Shown here piece by piece: positions 18,234 to 26,520 of a DNA stretch of 46,363 nt; position 1 is the first letter of the stretch, and every line of letters begins with the position of its first letter. The stretch is taken from positions 1 to 46,363 of the forward strand of contig NZ_WKEQ01000042.1 of NCBI RefSeq assembly GCF_021605415.1, written 5' to 3'. The stretch comes from Pseudomonas syringae. Lineage in GTDB: Bacteria; Pseudomonadota; Gammaproteobacteria; Pseudomonadales; Pseudomonadaceae. The notes under the pieces are model-generated. The model saw only the letters and a program-made list of their open reading frames with translations, was not told the DNA's origin and did not search any database. A program made the translations under genes and the position numbers.

Positions 18234-18803
18234 ATGAAGCGGTTACTGATTGTTCTTTTTGCCGGCCTGGTTTTGGCTGGCTGCGCCACACACGGTGACG
18301 ATCCGTTGGCGCCCAAAACTGTCAACAGCGTCAACCTGGAGCGCTATCAGGGCACTTGGTACGAGCAGGCGCGTTTGCCGATGTTTTTCCAGCGCAACTG
18401 CGCGCAGTCCGAAGCGCGCTACAGCCTCAAGCCCGACGGCAATATCGCGGTGTTCAACCGTTGCCTGACCGAAGACTGGACATGGGAAGAAGCCAAAGGC
18501 ACGGCTTATCCACAGGTGCCGGGCAAGACCGACAAATTGTGGGTCGAGTTCGATACCTGGTTTTCGCGCCTGATTCCGGGTTTGGCGAAGGGCCAATACT
18601 GGATCCTCTACGTCAGCGATGACTACAAGACCGCCCTTGTCGGCGACCCGAGCCGCCGATACCTCTGGCTGTTGTCGCGCACCCCGACCATCAACGGTGT
18701 GGTGCGTGAAGAATTGCAGAGCAAGGCGCGTCAGCAGGGTTACGACACCACGCGCCTGATCTGGCGAGCGTCGGATCAGAAGATGGCCAAAACCTCGAAC
18801 TAG
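18234..18803 (+). CDS. blc: Outer-membrane lipocalin Blc
   Basis: A 189-residue lipoprotein with signal LLIVLFAGLVLAGC and the lipocalin signature ERYQGTWYEQARLP, then a second block with YWILYVSDDYKTALVGDP and YLWLLSRTP. Bacterial lipocalins bind lysophospholipids or fatty acids and are tied to envelope upkeep. GGAGAAAAA precedes the ATG. A pair of Cys (CAQSEA and RCLTED) may form the disulfide seen in relatives. The upstream small lipoprotein is likely co-transcribed. Confidence 0.95.
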   Translation: MKRLLIVLFAGLVLAGCATHGDDPLAPKTVNSVNLERYQGTWYEQARLPMFFQRNCAQSEARYSLKPDGNIAVFNRCLTEDWTWEEAKGTAYPQVPGKTDKLWVEFDTWFSRLIPGLAKGQYWILYVSDDYKTALVGDPSRRYLWLLSRTPTINGVVREELQSKARQQGYDTTRLIWRASDQKMAKTSN

Positions 18804-18814
18804 CCGCGCGCAAT

Positions 18815-18845
18815 GATCGTTCGCACGCTCTGCGTGGGAACGATC
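18815..18845. repeat. GATCGTTC-CGCACGC palindrome between blc and hutF
   Basis: Arms GATCGTTCGCACGC (18815-18828) and GCGTGGGAACGATC (18832-18845) pair with one mismatch around a 3-nt loop. It sits between converging genes, 11 bp after blc and 7 bp before the hutF stop, so it may end transcription from both sides, though it lacks a T-run. The same kind of GATCGTTCCCACGC palindrome is frequent in Pseudomonas genomes (recalled, not checked). Confidence 0.7.
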
Positions 18846-18851
18846 AATCAA

Positions 18852-20216
18852 TTAACCGAGCAACTCGCGCAACACCTGGGTAAACGCACGAGCGCTATCT
18901 TCTTCCCCGGCATGTCGTCCATCGCGCACGACCCATTGGCCGTTGACCACCACGTCACGCACCTGGCGATCACTGCCAGCGAACAACCAGCGATTCAGAA
19001 TCCCGTCGCCCGACGCGGTCGCCAGATACGGATCGTTGCCGTCCAGCACAATCCAGTCTGCCCGTTTGCCCACCTCCAGCGCCCCGATTGGCTGGCCCAA
19101 CGCCTGAGCACCGCCGTCCAGCGCTGCGTCATACAGCGTGCGCCCGACCATCGGTTGCTCCGCGCCATACAAACGGTTTCGCCGCTGATCGCGCAAGCGC
19201 TGGCCATATTCCAGCCAACGCAATTCTTCCACCACGCTGAGCGACACATGGCTGTCGGAGCCGATGCCCATGCGCCCGCCCTGAGCAAGGAAGTCCACCG
19301 CCGGGAAAATCCCGTCGCCCAGGTTGGCTTCGGTGGTCAGGCACAGGCCGGCAATCGCGCGGCTCTTGGCCATCAGCGACACTTCTTCGGCGTTGGCGTG
19401 GGTCGCATGGACAAGGCACCAGCGCTGGTCGACCTCGGCGTTTTCATACAGCCATTGCAGCGGACGACGGCCGCTCCAGCTCAGGCAGTCGTCAACTTCC
19501 TTTTGCTGCTCGGCGATGTGGATGTGCACCGGGCACTGCTTGTCACTGGCTGCCAACACCTCGCTGATCTGCTGCGGCGTGACCGCGCGCAATGAGTGGA
19601 AACACAATCCAAGGGACTGCGCCGGTTGCCCGGCGAGCAGCGGTTGCAGGCGAGATTGCAGCTTCAGGTAGTGTTCGGTGCTGTTGATGAACCGGCGCTG
19701 GCCGTCATTCGGGGTTTGCCCGCCAAAACCGGCGTGGCTATAGAGCACTGGTAGCAAGGTCAGGCCGATGCCGGCGGAACTCGCCGCCTGGCTGATGCGC
19801 AACGCCAGCTCGGCCGGATCCGCGTAGGGCTGGCCGCTGCTGTCGTGGTGCACATAGTGAAATTCGGCGACCGAGGTGTAACCGGCCTTGAGCATTTCGA
19901 TGTACAGCTGTCGAGCGATGACCCCGAGCTGATCCGGGCTGATTTTTCCGACGAGCCGGTACATCAGATCGCGCCATGTCCAAAAGCTGTCATTCGGATT
20001 GCCGGCCACTTCGGCCAGTCCCGCCATCGCTCGCTGGAAGGCGTGGGAGTGCAGATTCGGCATTCCCGGCAGCACCGGGCCGCTCAACCGTTCGGCGTCA
20101 TCTGCGGTGGAATCGGCCAGTATTTTCGTCAATACGCCGGCGGCATTGACCTCAAGACGTACATTGTTGGCCCATCCACTAGGCAGCAGCGCGCGTTCGG
20201 CAAAGAAGGCGGACAT
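18852..20216 (-). CDS. hutF: Formimidoylglutamate deiminase
   Basis: Converts N-formimino-L-glutamate to N-formyl-L-glutamate and ammonia, the fourth step of the Pseudomonas histidine pathway, whose product is used by HutG. The 454 residues form an amidohydrolase of the HutF subgroup: PGMPNLHSHAFQRAMAG holds the metal-binding His pair, LCFHSLRAVT and VHIHIAEQQKEVDDC further metal and substrate residues, HATHAN and GIGSDSHVS the last metal His and catalytic Asp. It is divergent from hutC across a 107-bp gap with a HutC-type operator. Confidence 0.96.
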   Translation of the reverse strand: MSAFFAERALLPSGWANNVRLEVNAAGVLTKILADSTADDAERLSGPVLPGMPNLHSHAFQRAMAGLAEVAGNPNDSFWTWRDLMYRLVGKISPDQLGVIARQLYIEMLKAGYTSVAEFHYVHHDSSGQPYADPAELALRISQAASSAGIGLTLLPVLYSHAGFGGQTPNDGQRRFINSTEHYLKLQSRLQPLLAGQPAQSLGLCFHSLRAVTPQQISEVLAASDKQCPVHIHIAEQQKEVDDCLSWSGRRPLQWLYENAEVDQRWCLVHATHANAEEVSLMAKSRAIAGLCLTTEANLGDGIFPAVDFLAQGGRMGIGSDSHVSLSVVEELRWLEYGQRLRDQRRNRLYGAEQPMVGRTLYDAALDGGAQALGQPIGALEVGKRADWIVLDGNDPYLATASGDGILNRWLFAGSDRQVRDVVVNGQWVVRDGRHAGEEDSARAFTQVLRELLG

Positions 20217-20242
20217 GGTTCGTAACCCCGTCGTGTTTTATT

Positions 20243-20258
20243 TGTATATACATATACA
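20243..20258. promoter_or_regulatory. Candidate HutC operator in the hutF-hutC gap
   Basis: TGTATATACA at 20243-20252 is a perfect palindrome, and the following ATATACA extends it to a second overlapping TGTATAT/ATATACA pair (to 20258). It shares TGTA/TACA half-sites with the palindrome before hutU (21941-21954). It lies 27 bp from the hutF start and 66 bp from hutC, so binding could repress both directions, including hutC itself. Confidence 0.6.
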
Positions 20259-20323
20259 GACGTTTGCCTGCTCGGTAAACTCCGGCAAGCTATCGACTTC
20301 TAACCGCAGAACAGGGATCAACC

Positions 20324-21073
20324 GTGCCGACTCCGCCCCCCGTCTCTCCGTTGGCCGCGAACATGGGCGACAGTCCGGCGCCCCTGTACGCCCGCGTCAA
20401 ACAGATGATCACCCAGCAGATCGACAGCGGAAACTGGCCGCCCCACTACCGCGTGCCGTCGGAAAGCGAGCTGGTCAGCCAGTTGGGCTTCAGCCGCATG
20501 ACCATCAACCGTGCCCTGCGCGAAATGACCGCCGACGGCCTGTTGGTGCGCATGCAAGGGGTCGGCACCTTCGTCGCTGAACCCAAGAGCCAGTCGGCGC
20601 TGTTCGAAGTGCACAATATCGCCGATGAAATCGCCTCCCGTGGTCATCGCCACACCTGCCAGGTGATCACCCTGGAAGAAGAGGCCGCCGGCTCCGAGCG
20701 CGCGCTGGCGCTGGACATGCGCGAAGGGCAGAAGGTGTTCCATTCGTTGATCGTGCATTACGAAAACGGCATTCCTGTGCAAATCGAAGACCGGTTCGTC
20801 AACGCGCTCGTCGCCCCGGACTACCTCAAGCAAGACTTCACCCTGCAAACGCCCTACGCGTACTTGAACCAGGTTGCGCCGCTGACCGAAGGCGAGCATG
20901 TGGTTGAAGCGATCCTCGCCGAGCCGTCCGAGTGCAAATTGCTGCTGATCGAAAAGGGCGAGCCGTGCCTGCTGATCCGCCGTCGCACTTGGTCGGGCCG
21001 TCAGCCGGTGACCGCTGCGCGTCTGATCCATCCGGGTTCGCGTCATCGTCTGGAAGGGCGGTTCCATAAATGA
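20324..21073 (+). CDS. hutC: Histidine utilisation repressor, GntR/HutC family
   Basis: DNA-binding repressor of the hut genes; the known inducer is urocanate. 249 residues: a GntR winged helix-turn-helix (about 20-88, PLYARVKQMITQQI, PSESELVSQLGFSRMTINRA, GVGTFVAEP) followed by a UTRA effector domain (FEVHNIADEIASRGHRH to the C-terminus, with RRRTWSG and the usual end of the family). The start is GTG at 20324 with AGGGA upstream; a later in-frame ATG (MGDSPAPLYAR) is possible. The stop overlaps the hutD start (ATGA). Confidence 0.96.
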   Translation: MPTPPPVSPLAANMGDSPAPLYARVKQMITQQIDSGNWPPHYRVPSESELVSQLGFSRMTINRALREMTADGLLVRMQGVGTFVAEPKSQSALFEVHNIADEIASRGHRHTCQVITLEEEAAGSERALALDMREGQKVFHSLIVHYENGIPVQIEDRFVNALVAPDYLKQDFTLQTPYAYLNQVAPLTEGEHVVEAILAEPSECKLLLIEKGEPCLLIRRRTWSGRQPVTAARLIHPGSRHRLEGRFHK

Positions 21074-21639
21074 CTGTGCTGAAAGTTTTGCGTGCCGAGG
21101 GCTACCCGCGCATGCCGTGGAAAAACGGCGGCGGCAGTACCGAGGAAATCACCCGCGACGCCGGCACCGGCCTTGATGGTTTCGGTTGGCGCCTGTCGAT
21201 TGCCGACATTGCCGAATCGGGCGGATTCTCGACATTCGCCGGTTACCAGCGGGTGATCACGGTATTGCAGGGTGACGGTATGTCCTTGCGCGTTGATGGC
21301 CTGGATGCGCGGCCGTTGTTACCGCTCGACCCGTTTGCCTTCAGCGGCGAAAGCAAAGTGACATGCACATTGCTTGGCGGGCCGATCCGCGATTTCAATC
21401 TGATCTATGCGCCGCAACGTTACATGGCGCGTTTGCAGTGGCTGGACGGTGAGCAACGGTTTTTAAGCGCGGCGCAAACCGTCGTGGTGTTCAGTGTCAA
21501 TGAGTTGCTGGAAGTGCGCGTCGATGGCAGCGCCTCTCAACTGGGTCGACATGATTGCCTGCAACTGGACGGTAACACTGGCCTTGTAGAAGTTTCCGTC
21601 AATGCTTCGTGCTGTGTGATTGAGCTGACTGCACGCTGA
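21070..21639 (+). CDS. hutD: HutD family protein
   Basis: 189-residue cupin-fold protein of the HutD/Ves family: MPWKNGGGSTEEITRD, GWRLSIADIAESGGFSTFAG and GGPIRDFNLIY are family blocks. No enzymatic activity is known; in P. fluorescens it has been proposed to hold hut expression within limits, probably by binding a pathway compound. The start overlaps the hutC stop by 4 nt, so it is translationally coupled to the repressor. Confidence 0.95.
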   Translation: MTVLKVLRAEGYPRMPWKNGGGSTEEITRDAGTGLDGFGWRLSIADIAESGGFSTFAGYQRVITVLQGDGMSLRVDGLDARPLLPLDPFAFSGESKVTCTLLGGPIRDFNLIYAPQRYMARLQWLDGEQRFLSAAQTVVVFSVNELLEVRVDGSASQLGRHDCLQLDGNTGLVEVSVNASCCVIELTAR

Positions 21640-21651
21640 TTTAGAAACGGT

Positions 21652-21730
21652 AAAAGATCGCAGCCTTCGGCAGCGCCTTCAGGGTTATCGCAGATCCCCG
21701 TGTAGGCGCTGCCGAAGGCTGCGATCTTTT
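21652..21730. repeat. AGCCTTCGGCAGC inverted repeat after hutD
   Basis: Perfect 26-bp arms at 21652-21677 and 21705-21730 (AAAAGATCGCAGCCTTCGGC plus GCGCC, and its reverse complement ending in TTTT). It may act as the hutCD terminator, since the right arm ends in GATCTTTTGCTTTT. Confidence 0.88.
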
Positions 21731-21761
21731 GCTTTTAAACGTTCCCCAAAGCGCACCATCT

Positions 21762-21805
21762 TGTTACCGAACGCCCCAGCGTGGCGCAAAACACGCCGAT
21801 GTAAC
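21762..21805. promoter_or_regulatory. Possible activator-binding region for the hutU promoter
   Basis: TGTTAC (21762-21767) and GTAAC (21801-21805) are inverted half-sites like those reported for CbrB, but their spacing (33 nt) is longer than I recall for that protein. Between them lies GCGTG-N8-CACGC (21779-21796). The distance of 120-160 bp upstream of the sigma-54 promoter is normal for an enhancer-binding activator. Speculative. Confidence 0.3.
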
Positions 21806-21920
21806 CCTCCGCACCGACCCTCGAAAATCCCTTTCCGAAAATTTCATCCACGCCTCAACCCTTGATTCAGGCGACCTCCAGCCTTTTCCAGATTCTTTCC
21901 TGAACACCCATCCAACAAGT

Positions 21921-21935
21921 TGGCCGCTTGATTGC
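21921..21935 (+). promoter_or_regulatory. Sigma-54 promoter of the hutU operon
   Basis: TGGCCG-CTTGA-TTGC matches TGGCAC-N5-TTGC with GG-N10-GC spacing. The start is predicted near 21946, inside the HutC-type palindrome. Sigma-54 dependence with CbrAB/NtrBC is established for hut in P. fluorescens; the location here is read from the sequence. Confidence 0.62.
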
Positions 21936-21940
21936 ATATG

Positions 21941-21954
21941 CTTGTATGTACAAG
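21941..21954. promoter_or_regulatory. HutC-type operator of the hutU operon
   Basis: CTTGTA-TG-TACAAG is a palindrome with perfect 6-bp arms and TGTA/TACA core, placed over the expected transcription start of the sigma-54 promoter. A repressor bound here would block open-complex formation. Confidence 0.7.
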
Positions 21955-22087
21955 TAAAGACGTATGCGTATGAGTCGCCAGAGACTCCCCGCAGCGTCCA
22001 CTGATTCGCCTGGAGCGCAACGATGCGCACAGGCTCGCTTGCCCACTGCCAGGGTTGGTTTGGATAGATTGCCGAGGAGTGTTTTTC

Positions 22088-23773
22088 GTGACTGACAATA
22101 AGACCACCAAGTTTCGTGACGTAGAAATCCGTGCCCCGCGCGGTAACACGCTGACCGCCAAGAGCTGGCTGACCGAAGCGCCGCTGCGCATGTTGATGAA
22201 CAACCTCGACCCGGAAGTCGCCGAGAACCCGAAAGAACTGGTGGTTTACGGTGGCATCGGTCGCGCCGCGCGTAATTGGGAGTGCTACGACAAGATCGTC
22301 GAAAGCCTGACCCACCTGAACGACGACGAAACACTGCTGGTGCAATCGGGCAAACCGGTCGGCGTGTTCAAGACTCACAGCAACGCTCCGCGTGTGCTGA
22401 TCGCTAACTCCAACCTGGTGCCGCACTGGGCCAGTTGGGAACACTTCAACGAACTCGACGCCAAAGGCCTGGCCATGTACGGCCAGATGACGGCGGGCAG
22501 CTGGATCTACATCGGCAGCCAGGGCATCGTCCAGGGCACTTACGAAACCTTCGTCGAGGCCGGTCGCCAGCATTACAACGACAACCTCACCGGTAAGTGG
22601 GTTTTGACCGCCGGTTTGGGCGGCATGGGCGGCGCGCAGCCATTGGCCGCCACTCTGGCCGGTGCGTGCTCGCTGAACATCGAATGCCAGCAGGTGAGCA
22701 TCGATTTCCGTCTGAAGAGCCGCTACGTCGATGAACAAGCCAAAGACCTCGACGACGCGCTGGCACGCATCGCCAAATACACCGCAGAAGGCAAGGCGAT
22801 TTCCATCGCGCTGCTGGGTAACGCGGCCGAAATCCTGCCGGAACTGGTCAAGCGCGGCGTGCGCCCGGACATGGTCACCGACCAGACCAGCGCCCACGAC
22901 CCGCTCAACGGTTACCTGCCGGCCGGTTGGAGCTGGGACGAATACCGCGCTCGCGCCAAGACCGAACCCGCTGCCGTGATCAAAGCCGCCAAGCAATCGA
23001 TGGCCGTGCACGTCAAAGCGATGTTGGACTTCCAGAAAATGGGCGTGCCGACTTTCGATTACGGCAACAACATCCGTCAAATGGCCCAGGAAGAAGGCGT
23101 GGAAAACGCTTTCGACTTCCCGGGTTTCGTACCGGCCTACATCCGTCCGCTGTTCTGCCGTGGCATCGGCCCGTTCCGTTGGGCGGCGCTGTCGGGCAAC
23201 GCTGAAGACATCTTCAAAACCGACGCCAAGGTCAAAGAGCTGATCCCGGATGACGCTCACCTGCACAACTGGCTGGACATGGCCCGCGAGCGCATCAGCT
23301 TCCAGGGGCTGCCGGCACGTATCTGCTGGGTCGGCCTGGGCCTGCGCGCCAAGCTCGGTCTGGCGTTCAACGAAATGGTGCGCAGCGGCGAGTTGTCGGC
23401 GCCGATCGTGATCGGTCGCGATCACCTCGACTCCGGTTCGGTCGCCAGCCCGAACCGTGAAACCGAATCGATGCAGGATGGTTCCGACGCCGTGTCCGAC
23501 TGGCCACTGCTCAACGCCCTGCTCAACACCGCGAGCGGCGCGACCTGGGTTTCCCTGCACCATGGCGGCGGCGTCGGCATGGGCTTCTCGCAGCACTCGG
23601 GCATGGTGATTGTCTGCGACGGCACTGACGAAGCGGCCGAGCGTATCGCTCGCGTGCTGCACAACGACCCGGCCACCGGTGTCATGCGCCACGCCGATGC
23701 CGGTTACCAGATCGCCATCGACTGCGCCAAGGAGCAGGGCCTGAACCTGCCCATGATCACCGGCGCCAAGTAA
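22088..23773 (+). CDS. hutU: Urocanate hydratase (urocanase)
   Basis: Adds water to urocanate to give 4-imidazolone-5-propionate, with tightly bound NAD+ as catalytic group; second step of the pathway. 561 residues from GTG 22088 (MTDNKTTKFRDVEIRAPRGN), supported by GAGGAG nine bases upstream; an upstream TTG at 22055 is in frame but has no such site. Blocks seen: VVYGGIGRAARNWE, VLTAGLGGMGGAQPLA (NAD-binding glycine-rich loop), FQGLPARICWVGLG with the active Cys, and DHLDSGSVASPNRETE. First gene after the sigma-54/HutC control region. Confidence 0.97.
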   Translation: MTDNKTTKFRDVEIRAPRGNTLTAKSWLTEAPLRMLMNNLDPEVAENPKELVVYGGIGRAARNWECYDKIVESLTHLNDDETLLVQSGKPVGVFKTHSNAPRVLIANSNLVPHWASWEHFNELDAKGLAMYGQMTAGSWIYIGSQGIVQGTYETFVEAGRQHYNDNLTGKWVLTAGLGGMGGAQPLAATLAGACSLNIECQQVSIDFRLKSRYVDEQAKDLDDALARIAKYTAEGKAISIALLGNAAEILPELVKRGVRPDMVTDQTSAHDPLNGYLPAGWSWDEYRARAKTEPAAVIKAAKQSMAVHVKAMLDFQKMGVPTFDYGNNIRQMAQEEGVENAFDFPGFVPAYIRPLFCRGIGPFRWAALSGNAEDIFKTDAKVKELIPDDAHLHNWLDMARERISFQGLPARICWVGLGLRAKLGLAFNEMVRSGELSAPIVIGRDHLDSGSVASPNRETESMQDGSDAVSDWPLLNALLNTASGATWVSLHHGGGVGMGFSQHSGMVIVCDGTDEAAERIARVLHNDPATGVMRHADAGYQIAIDCAKEQGLNLPMITGAK

Positions 23774-23781
23774 CACAAATC

Positions 23782-23875
23782 CCTGTGGGAGCTGGCTTGC
23801 CAGCGATAGCGGTGGCACTGCTGGAACAGATGTTGAAGGTGCCGACGTCATCGCAGGCAAGCCAGCTCCCGCAGG
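23782..23875. repeat. REP doublet between hutU and the NCS1 permease gene
   Basis: Arms at 23782-23810 (CCTGTGGGAGCTGGCTTGCC and on) and 23847-23875 (reverse complement with a few changes, e.g. CGCAGGC for CGCTGGC). Inside the hut operon, 8 bp after hutU. Confidence 0.88.
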
Positions 23876-23924
23876 ATTCGAGCGAGCCGGACAAAGCAAT
23901 TAAACAATCCACAGAGGTTGAACC

Positions 23925-25397
23925 ATGGCTGTTAACACCGATCGTGCAGGCAACAAACCGTTGATCGAGAAACGCTCGATCGACTACATCCCGGAAGCGG
24001 AAAGACACGGTCGTCTGTTCAGCCAGTTCACCCTGTGGATGGGCGCCAACCTGCAAATCACCGCGATTGTCACCGGGGCCTTGGCCGTGGTGCTGGGCGG
24101 TGACGTGTTCTGGTCGCTGATCGGTTTGCTGATCGGGCAATTGCTCGGCGGCGGTGTGATGGCGTTGCACGCGGCGCAAGGGCCGAAGCTGGGCTTGCCG
24201 CAGATGATCTCCAGCCGCGTGCAGTTCGGCGTTTATGGTGCGGCGATCCCGATTGTGCTGGTGTGCCTGATGTACTTGGGCTTCACCGCGACGGGCACCG
24301 TGTTGTCTGGTCAGGCGCTGGGTCAGTTGTTGGGTGTCAGTGACAGTGTCGGCATTCTGATCTTCGCCAGTGTCATCGTGCTGGTCACAGTGCTCGGTTA
24401 TCGGGTGATCCACTGGATCGGCCGGGTCGCCAGCGTCATTGGGGTGATTGCCTTTGTTTTCCTGTTCTGGCGCCTGATGAGCCAGACCGACGTCGGCGCG
24501 CTTCTGCAAATCCGTCACTTCAGCTGGAGCAGCTTTCTGCTGGCGGTGTCGCTCGCGGCCTCTTGGCAGATCGCGTTCGGCCCTTACGTGGCGGACTATT
24601 CGCGTTACCTGCCGAGCAAGACTTCAGCGGCGAAAACGTTCTTCGCCGCCGGTGCCGGCTCGGTCATCGGCGCACAAGTCGCAATGATCCTCGGTGTGTT
24701 CGCCGCCGCTTCCGCCAACGGCCAGTTCGCCGGTCATGAAGTGGCTTACATCGTCGGTTTGGGCGGCACCGGTGCCACCGCCGCGTTGCTTTATTTCAGC
24801 ATCGCGTTCGGCAAGGTCACCATCTCCACGCTGAACTCCTACGGCAGTTTCATGTGCATCGCGACCATCATCAGCGGGTTCCGTGGCGACCTGAAGGTCA
24901 CGCGCCTGCAACGGCTGCTCTTCGTGTTGGTCATCGTCGGAGCCGCGACACTGATGGCGTTGCTCGGCCAGCACTCGTTCCTCGGTGCGTTCAAGTCGTT
25001 CATCCTGTTCCTGCTGGCGTTTTTCACACCGTGGAGCGCGATCAACCTGGTGGATTACTACTGCATCACCCGCGAGCGTTATGACGTGCCGGCGCTGGCC
25101 GATCCGAACGGTCGCTACGGTCGCTGGAACCTTCTCGGCATCAGCGTCTACGTGTTCGGTGTGCTGGTGCAGTTGCCGTTCATCTCGACCAAGTTCTACA
25201 CCGGCTCGCTGGTGGCCACGCTGGGCGATGTGGATATTTCCTGGATCATCGGTCTGGTGCTGCCCGCCGTCGTGTACTACCTGTGCGCGAAAAAATGGCA
25301 CAGCGCGGTGCCCGATCAGCTGATTCTGCCGGTCGAGCAGGACAGCGTTGCTGCCCCTCAAACAAGTGCAACAGGTCGCGCTGCGGCGCAGGCCTGA
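23925..25397 (+). CDS. NCS1-family permease, probable urocanate (or imidazole) transporter
   Basis: 490 residues with about twelve membrane segments and a soluble N-terminus (DRAGNKPLIEKRSIDYIPEA), as in cytosine/purine/hydantoin symporters. Family marks include MGANLQITAIVTGALAVVLGG-like TM1 and GPYVADYSRYLPSKTS. Its place between hutU and hutX strongly suggests that it imports a pathway substrate; in P. fluorescens a hut-linked permease of this position has been assigned to urocanate (HutTu), which I consider likely but cannot prove from sequence. AGAGG lies before the ATG. Confidence 0.9.
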   Translation: MAVNTDRAGNKPLIEKRSIDYIPEAERHGRLFSQFTLWMGANLQITAIVTGALAVVLGGDVFWSLIGLLIGQLLGGGVMALHAAQGPKLGLPQMISSRVQFGVYGAAIPIVLVCLMYLGFTATGTVLSGQALGQLLGVSDSVGILIFASVIVLVTVLGYRVIHWIGRVASVIGVIAFVFLFWRLMSQTDVGALLQIRHFSWSSFLLAVSLAASWQIAFGPYVADYSRYLPSKTSAAKTFFAAGAGSVIGAQVAMILGVFAAASANGQFAGHEVAYIVGLGGTGATAALLYFSIAFGKVTISTLNSYGSFMCIATIISGFRGDLKVTRLQRLLFVLVIVGAATLMALLGQHSFLGAFKSFILFLLAFFTPWSAINLVDYYCITRERYDVPALADPNGRYGRWNLLGISVYVFGVLVQLPFISTKFYTGSLVATLGDVDISWIIGLVLPAVVYYLCAKKWHSAVPDQLILPVEQDSVAAPQTSATGRAAAQA

Positions 25398-25466
25398 CGG
25401 GACGTGGACAGGGCTGGATGCCTCTTGACTGCCGTAAGCCCATTCATGATTAGGAGCGTCACAACA

Positions 25467-26435
25467 ATGAAATCGAACAAGACCCTGCTGACCACATTGC
25501 TGTCCATGGGCCTGCTGGCCAGTGCCGGCGCCACCCAGGCGGCCGGTTGGTGCGAATCGGGCAAACCGGTGAAATTTGCCGGCCTGAACTGGGAAAGCGG
25601 CATGCTGTTGACCGACGTTTTGCAAGTGGTGCTGGAAAAAGGCTACGACTGCAAGACCGACAGCCTGCCGGGCAACTCCATCACCATGGAAAACGCTCTG
25701 AGCAGCAACGACATCCAGATTTTTGCCGAAGAATGGGTTGGTCGAAGCGAGGTCTGGAACAAGGCCGAGAAGGCCGGCAAGGTCGTCGGTGTCGGCGCCC
25801 CCGTGGTCGGTGCGATCGAGGGCTGGTACGTGCCGCGCTACGTGATCGAAGGCGATGCCAAGCGCAAGCTTGAACCGAAAGCGCCGGATTTGAAAAACAT
25901 CGCTGACCTGGGCAAATACGCGGCCGTGTTCAAGGATCAGGAAGAGCCGTCCAAGGGCCGTTTCTACAACTGCCCGGCCGGTTGGACCTGTGAGCTGGAC
26001 AACAGCGAAATGCTCAAGAGCTACGGTCTGGAAAGCAGTTACACCAACTTCCGCCCGGGTACCGGCCCTGCGCTGGATGCCGCCGTGCTGTCGAGCTACA
26101 AGCGTGGCGAGCCAATCCTTTTCTACTACTGGTCGCCAACGCCGCTGATGGGCCAGGTCGATCTGGTCAAGCTTGAAGAAAAAGCAGGCGTCGACAAGCG
26201 CGTGACCATCAAGGTCGGCCTGTCTAAAACCTTCTACGAACAAGCGCCGGAGCTGGTCGCCGTGCTGGAAAAGGTCAACCTGCCCATCGATCTGCTCAAC
26301 CAGAATCTGGGTCGCATGGCTAAAGAGCGGATCGAGTCGCCGAAACTGGCGAAGATCTTCCTGAAGGAACATCCTGAAGTCTGGCATGCGTGGGTCAGTG
26401 AAGACGCAGCCAAGAAAATCGACGCGGCGCTGTAA
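25467..26435 (+). CDS. hutX: Periplasmic histidine-binding protein of the hut ABC transporter (ProX/OpuAC type)
   Basis: 322 residues from ATG 25467 (MKSNKTLLTTLLSMGLLASA), with a signal peptide cut after TQA-AG and AGGAG upstream. The mature part belongs to the glycine-betaine-type substrate-binding family (VKFAGLNWESGMLLTDVLQV, EEWVGRSEVW, YYWSPTPLMGQVDLVKL). Two Cys (GWCE and YDCKTD) and NCPAGWTC may form disulfides. With HutW and HutV it forms a transporter; the hut location points to histidine rather than betaine. Confidence 0.93.
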   Translation: MKSNKTLLTTLLSMGLLASAGATQAAGWCESGKPVKFAGLNWESGMLLTDVLQVVLEKGYDCKTDSLPGNSITMENALSSNDIQIFAEEWVGRSEVWNKAEKAGKVVGVGAPVVGAIEGWYVPRYVIEGDAKRKLEPKAPDLKNIADLGKYAAVFKDQEEPSKGRFYNCPAGWTCELDNSEMLKSYGLESSYTNFRPGTGPALDAAVLSSYKRGEPILFYYWSPTPLMGQVDLVKLEEKAGVDKRVTIKVGLSKTFYEQAPELVAVLEKVNLPIDLLNQNLGRMAKERIESPKLAKIFLKEHPEVWHAWVSEDAAKKIDAAL

Positions 26436-26520
26436 ATCGATCGCTCCCGGCCCACCGCGAGGCGGGCCGGGGTATTCGCTGCACTACGCTTGATTGAGTT
26501 TCCTGATTGAGAGCCGCCTT

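Larger units (their letters stand above)
21640..22087. other. hutD-hutU intergenic control region
   Basis: This 448-bp gap contains in order the AGCCTTCGGCAGC repeat (21652-21730), possible activator sites (21762-21805), the sigma-54 promoter (21921-21935), the HutC-type operator (21941-21954) and a leader of about 140 nt to the hutU GTG. I see no coding sequence. Confidence 0.6.

Noticed and set aside
20318..21067. 249-codon frame antisense to hutC, the same length as hutC
   Set aside because: Coincidence of stop spacing; no start signals and no known family.
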